Shown one piece after another: positions 58,854-64,000 of a DNA stretch of 64,000 nt. The notes beneath the pieces are model-generated. The model saw only the letters and a list, made by a program, of their open reading frames with translations, did not search any database and was not told where the DNA came from. A program made the position numbers and the translations under genes. The stretch comes from Diplosphaera chodatii (Eukaryota; Chlorophyta; Trebouxiophyceae; Prasiolales; Stichococcaceae). Each line of letters starts with the position of its first letter. The first letter of the stretch is position 1. The DNA is taken from the NCBI GenBank assembly GCA_032358165.1, contig JAALGY010000059.1:992001-1056000 (forward strand), written 5' to 3'.

Positions 58854-61800
58854 TTATGTATGCGGTTTGGCGCCGCTATGAGTGCGCATGCCCTGCTGCA
58901 TGCTCCACGCAGCATCGCTGCCATACCACCTCTGATTGGTGCCGCCGCTGCTGCTGCTGGCCTTGCTGCCGGCCTCGCTGCTGCGGCTGCTGCTGCTGTG
59001 GATCCTGCTGCTGCCCCCGCTCGCGCCAAATAGCGCAGGCTCCAGGCGGCGTGCAGCCGCTAGTGCGGGGCGCTCGACAAAGTGGTAGCTCAGGTACGCT
59101 GCGCTGAAGGTGAGCAGCAGGCTTGCCGCCGCGTCGACCGCGAAGCCGGCCAGGTTGTCCGCTGAGCCGACCAGGCCGCTGGGCAGCAGGCCGCACCGCC
59201 ACACCCAGAAGCGCGCCTGCAAATTGTCAGAAATGGATTCAGTGGGCAGGACCTGCTGCTCCACTTGTATGTGGCAACCTACTTGGAACAGCCTAGTGCT
59301 CCACCTGCAGGTGGTAGAGGTATGCCGAGTAGCTCAGGTCGGCTAGAGGCGCCCAGGCAGGGGACGCAAGCACATCGTATGCTGCACGGCTTGTGGGCCC
59401 GGCCGCCTGCAGCACGATCACCGCCAGCAATACTGCCAGTGCTGCGGACGCGGCAACGCCGCCCTGCAGCACGGGCACATGCTGCACGCTGTGAGCAGAA
59501 GAGGCAGGTGTGGTTGTGAACTGCAGCACATCTACGCGCTAGCTGCTGGCGTATGACCGCTGACGGCTTGTGCGCCATCAGGCTGACAGTGATCCTCTAA
59601 GCAACTGTTGTCATGCGGCAGCAAAGTGCAGGTGAGTTGAAGCATTGCTTCAAGTACCTGGCCAACTCAATCACAGCCAGAACAGCGGTCCCTGACTGCA
59701 TGGCAGGGCGGGCACCTGCGCACACGCTGCAGCGCCCACAGCTGCACAATGGCATGGTCATCATCGAGCAGCTGCGGCAGCAAACATTCTTGCATGCCCC
59801 GGTGTCAGCATGCGCACCCGGATCGTGGCAACGATGTGCAGCCAGGACGCATGGAGCGGCCATGTGGGGTCGCCGTCAGGCTTGAACTCCGGTGTGGCGA
59901 CGACCGTCCACAGCATCCACAGCGCTGGGATGAGGCCTGCAGAAGATGACGTGCAGCAGGATCAAGCATGCCGTGTTCATCCTTCATCCATACCCCAGCA
60001 CGGACGTTTGTTCTCTGCTAGGAGCAGCCACAATGCTATTGGCAGCCTCTGTGACATGCCCTGCGTGCATACAGGCACTTCAATATGGCTTCGATGTCCA
60101 AGGCCTGAAAGTCTGCAGGAGATCGTATCACATGTGCTCTGGATGCGCACCCAGCAGCGCCGCGGTCTCGGTCCCGCAGCTGAGCTCCACCGCTGCGCCC
60201 TTGCCGCTGCGGCCACTGCACTGCGGCTGCTTGCCTGCTGGGCTGTCGCCAGCTCTCGACCTGTCTTCAGGTTGCATGGTGCTGGCCGCCTGCTTGCTGG
60301 TCTCCAGGCACAGAAGCGCCAGCAGGGCGCCCGCGGCCAGGCCGGCCGCGCGGGCCGGCAGCGAGTAGTGGATGTAGTACTGCGCGAGACGGGGGTGCGT
60401 CAAGTGCCTGCTCCACATGTAAAAAAGCTCCACAGAGCCGCCCAGCTTGCACACCTTGGCGTGCAAGCCATGCTCCTGCCTGTTTCATGCTTGCTCACAT
60501 TGGCATCCTGAAGGCTGTGATCGAGAAGCCTGTGCCAGAAGGTACGCACGACCAAATTGCTATATAACTACGTCCCGCCAAAGTCGCAAGCGTGTGAATC
60601 CAGTGCGGCGCAGCACCCAGTCGCAGAGCCTACCACCATGTTTGGAAGCTGTGCCAAAGTTCTGGTGTGTTCAGCAGCCCTTACCTTGACGTTCACAAAG
60701 TTGGCTGCCTCCCGATCGTCCGAGGTGCCGAACACAGGAAAGGGCATCCGCATGGCAAAGCGCCATGCCGCCCAGACCCGGTAGGCGGTGCTCAGCAGCA
60801 TGGCCATACCTGCAATGAAAGGTGTCTGGTCTGGCTGACCACACTAGCAGCATGTGATACCGAAGTTTCCTCTTGTTGTAGACAGGAGTTCGCTTGAGTT
60901 TCACCTGCATGCCATATCACTCAGCAGCCAGGCTGACACTTGACCACCCGCCCTGCTGGCCGCGGACGGTCTGCTCGGATTCCTGAGTGCTGTGTCACAG
61001 TGCACTTGCATACCTGCACCAATGGCCACGCGCCGCCGGAAGCCGGGATTCCGTGGGCTCAGCATGACCAGCAGCAGCGGCACGACGGCCCAGAATGCTG
61101 CTTGGCAACCCTGCGGAGACCAGAGGTGGCTCGACGTCGACTTTACAACATCTAGGAGGACTTGCTGATACCTGCAGCGCGGATCGTAGGTGTGCACTTA
61201 CGCACACTGCGCGCAAGTCATCATGTGCAGTCTGGTCATGGGAGGATTTTGCGACAACGCATAGTTGACTAGTCAACTAATCAAAATCAGATCTGTCAAA
61301 AACGCCCATCGCATCGTGCTTGGCGCCGGCCGGACCTGCGACCAGAGGTGCGCGCCGCACCCTCCGCCGTACTGGAGGTGCCCCAGGAACGCTGCCTGCG
61401 CCCACAGCCCCCCTGCCGACATGGGCACGTGTGTGCCAGGTTTGGGCATAGTAAGGCTGCTGAGCGACGCCCCTGGTATGCGCAACGACTACAGGAGGCC
61501 GTCACAGATCAGCTGCCTTCCGTGTTGACACAGAAGCGCTGCCGGGTGCGCATGTCAGTTTGCTTCAAAAGCGCTGCTCAGCAGGGGCTGCTCTTCAACC
61601 ATTTGCGCAAGCAGGGACCTGGGCACGCGCTGGCGGGGTAGTGCAGCAGGGCGCCGGCCGCCTCGGGTATGTCAGCGTGCTCCCGCGCGCGCAGCACCAG
61701 CGCCCACGTCAGCAGCAGGCTCGCCCAGAAGGCCGGCGCGATGCGGGCGGCGCGGCGCCAGTAGTACCGCGCCACCACCTGCGCACAGCACTCAGGCGCC

Positions 61801-62940
61801 GGTGGTTAACCCACCCACCGCGCACAGCTGGTGACTGTGCTCATTAATCGTGCCAGCACCAGTCCAATGGGCCACATACATATGGCCTGCAGGTGGCATG
61901 TATAGATGCACTGCGTAGAAGCACAGCAGTGTTGCCAGCAGGTTGAAGTTGTGGGGAAATTGCCACGCAGCGGCAGGTATGCAGGCCCAGCTATCTGAGT
62001 GAACCTGGTTTTGCGCAGGTAGGGTACAGGCCAGGGCAGGTGGCCTGCCATACAGCTCACACCCAATCATGTTCTTTCGTGCGTCCAGCTGGGCAGCACA
62101 TACCTGTGTCAGCGAGCCGGAAGCATCCTCCAGGGCGGGGACCAGTGTGACCGTCGCAAAGAACCCGCACAGCAGGAAGAGCACGTCCAGGCCCTTCACA
62201 CCCTGCAGCGGCCCACCGGCAGACGGCCACTGCTGGGACGCCTTGTCAATATATAGGTATTGATGTCACTGGTAAGATTCAACAAAACTGGGGCGCGGAG
62301 CTGCCCTGGCACCTACAGCGGCAGCTGCCCCTCGTTACATGTGACTGGCTCTCGTCATGCCGCCCAGCCAGACAAGTCAGGTGCACCTCTCATTCGGCGC
62401 TTCACCTGCAGGATGGGCAGGATGGCGGCGGGCCGGCGGCGCAGCGCCTCATGCAGCCCCTCGCCAAAGTGCACGCGCGACTGGAAGAAGTGCACAGCCT
62501 GCAGCAGATGACCGTCAGCGTCCGCCTTGACTGATGCACAGCACACGCCGAAGTAGGTGGCCATCAATGTGGCGTTGCTGCATATTGCTGCAGTATTTGC
62601 GCAATGTTGCTGCACCGGCTGCGCAGCCGCCACTGTGCGCACCGATTCAGGCACATCCATCATGCTGTTGCTGGTCCAGTGCGAGCTTGGCTGCAGAGAC
62701 GCTCCAATATCCTCACAGATGTATGGAAGCAAGATTTCAGCAGCCCCCGCGCAGGTCCCGCACCATGATCCAGACGCAGGCCAGCACGCGCACGCCATTA
62801 AGCGGCAGCATGGCGCGGCGCAGAGCTGCTGTCTGTGGCGCGCTGTCACGTACAGCCTCCGGTGTTGTTGGTTGCACAACGTGCTGCATATGACGCCCAA
62901 GTGAAGCACTGGACGGCGTGCCAAGGCGATCCATCGTCAC
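58854..62940 (-). CDS. Acyltransferase-3 family (OafA/NRF-like) membrane protein
   Basis: About eleven exons encode a multi-pass protein. In order: MLPLNGVRVLACVWIMV (62790 region), HFFQSRVHFGEGL, GLDVLFLLCGFFATVTLVPAL, ARYYWRRAARIAPAFWASLL, GHLQYGGGCGAHLWSQ, AFWAVVPLLLVML, STAYRVWAAWRFAM, YYIHYSLPARAAGLAAGALL, GLIPALWMLWTVVATPEF, PLADLSYSAYLYHLQV and, last, AAYLSYHFVERPALAAARR, with a Ser/Gly-rich tail ending at 58854. These are the ordered signatures of acyltransferase 3: conserved RR.aRi.PaYw in the loop and SYxxYLxH / FVERP at the end. Such proteins move acyl groups, often acetyl, onto sugars or lipids across a membrane. The substrate is unknown. The start is uncertain: 62940/62934 is the nearest Met, but animal NRF-type members have long N-terminal domains, so upstream exons are possible. 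Confidence 0.82.
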
Positions 62941-63896
62941 TGCATGCCAGGATCAGAGAGCCAGGTCAGCAAGCAGAGCTGGGGAGGCAACAATCCAACC
63001 ACAACAACGTGCATAGAAACCTGTATGTGGCTGATAAACTAAAATTCAACGTTCAACAGCTGGGTTGGGCTACAAACCAGCACAAAGGACATGCGGTGAT
63101 GAGATGTGTTCTGCAGTGCATGTCGCACACGCACATGGAGAGTTCCTGAGGCAGTGTGAGCCCATCACAACCTGTCCAGGGACGCATATCCGGCGTCGAT
63201 TCGGCAACAGGATTGATCGGTCTGTTGGTGTGGCCCATTGCCGTCTCGCGACGGGACCATGTACGGAGCATGTCGTTCACTCTCAAACGTTTCTGGGATC
63301 ACGTGAAGCAATCTGAACTCTGTGCCAGATGGAGCACACACCTGTCCAAGGGTTGCGGCACGATGATTGATGAGATTGTTAGATGTACTGCTCGATCTGT
63401 TTCGGTTGCCGCTGGTTTCGCGGGCCTCAGGCTGCGGCGGAGTGGTCCACTGGCAGAGGCACACACCGCAGCATGCACTGCCAGCTGTGATGACGAGTGC
63501 TGCGAGCTCCTCTTGGACCCAGAGCGTCTGCACGCCTGGAATGCAAACGACTGCGTCGGAGCTTAGGCCTGCTAATGAACCACATTGTTGCCGAAGCCAA
63601 GTGTCCACTGTTTCTCGGTCACAATTGCTTCCTGCCGCCGCATGGCTGACAAATTTATCCCGCGATTTGTCAAGTTCACGCCCGTATACACCTCTGTGAC
63701 ATCTACAGACGGCGAGATGTAGCCATCGTCTCAGGCGCAGCCGCATGTCAGGCCTCCTAATGCATGAGGCGCCATGCATTGCTGCACAGCCGCACGGGCG
63801 CCGCAGCATGTGCATGCGCAACTGAGCACCCCTTGCTGTGCAAACGCTCAGCTGATACGCAAGCACAGCAGACCGCAGCGCTTGAGATGTATAGCC
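62941..63896. other. Upstream region of acyltransferase and methyltransferase genes
   Basis: About 950 bp between divergent genes. A minus-strand frame stays open for 233 codons (63165-63866), but it shows no recognised domain, so it is either an unrecognised N-terminal exon set of the acyltransferase or chance. Confidence 0.35.
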
Positions 63897-64000
63897 ATGA
63901 CAGCGGCGGACCCACGTACAGGGGCGGGTGCGGCATACAAGGAGCGCGTGCGCGACATGTGGCGGCGGCGCGGCCCCGGCTACGACGCCAACAACGCCCT
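63897..64000 (+). CDS. Probable SAM-dependent methyltransferase, N-terminal exon (partial)
   Basis: An ATG at 63897 opens an uninterrupted frame to the right edge: MTAADPRTGAGAAYKERV, then a basic segment and GPGYDANNA. The pattern tyrosine...VRDMW...YDxxN is the usual start of class I methyltransferases of the UbiE/COQ5-like group (Y..r...W...a..YD..n.fH). Only about 34 residues are visible, so the SAM-binding glycine motif is outside the window and the family call is provisional. Confidence 0.45.
   Translation, partial: MTAADPRTGAGAAYKERVRDMWRRRGPGYDANNA

Noticed and set aside
1..64000. CRISPR arrays, phage genes, tRNA or rRNA genes
   Set aside because: No regularly spaced repeats, no prokaryotic gene layout and no recognisable RNA gene were seen; repeats present are exonic or intronic in a eukaryotic context.

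Overview
The window looks like nuclear DNA of a chlorophyte green alga. Genes are split into many short exons with typical eukaryotic splice sites (GT..TGCAG, plus a few GC..AG introns). Coding exons are GC-rich with long GCN/GGN codon runs, noncoding DNA is rich in CA/TG, and there are no operons, bacterial ribosome sites, tRNA or rRNA genes. All gene models were built by hand from splice sites, reading phase and family resemblance; exon ends are exact to the base only where phase agrees on both sides. The species cannot be fixed from the sequence alone.

Layout. (1) 1-8.3 kb and 32.7-47.5 kb, all on the minus strand: eight genes for small secreted alanine/glycine/serine-rich proteins. Each has a signal-peptide first exon ending in phase 1, then usually an exon starting G-[RL]-[KQ]-L-[LK], then symmetric phase 1-1 exons encoding Ala-rich units, often punctuated by cysteine. 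A ninth gene of the same design (48.2-49.5 kb) carries a Kazal protease-inhibitor domain. (2) 8.8-31.5 kb: six tandem paralogues of a medium-chain dehydrogenase/reductase (MDR) related to mitochondrial enoyl reductase (Etr1/MECR), in orientations -,+,+,-,-,+. This array separates the two secreted-protein clusters. (3) 50.1-63 kb: a GT90 (CAP10-type) glycosyltransferase (-), an SPT2-like chromatin protein (+), and a multi-pass acyltransferase-3 family protein (-). (4) The right edge holds the first exon of a probable SAM-dependent methyltransferase (+).

How the parts may relate. The secreted family, the Kazal protein, the GT90 enzyme and the acyltransferase would all act in the secretory pathway or at the cell surface. 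That grouping is inference from neighbourhood and signals, not evidence of a shared pathway. The MDR array is a separate expanded enzyme family whose members differ at the position of the Etr1/MECR catalytic tyrosine, which suggests diverged activities. The most unusual content is the secreted Ala-rich family: nearly all its internal exons have a length divisible by three and lie in the same phase, and one gene contains a clear internal duplication of a four-exon module.
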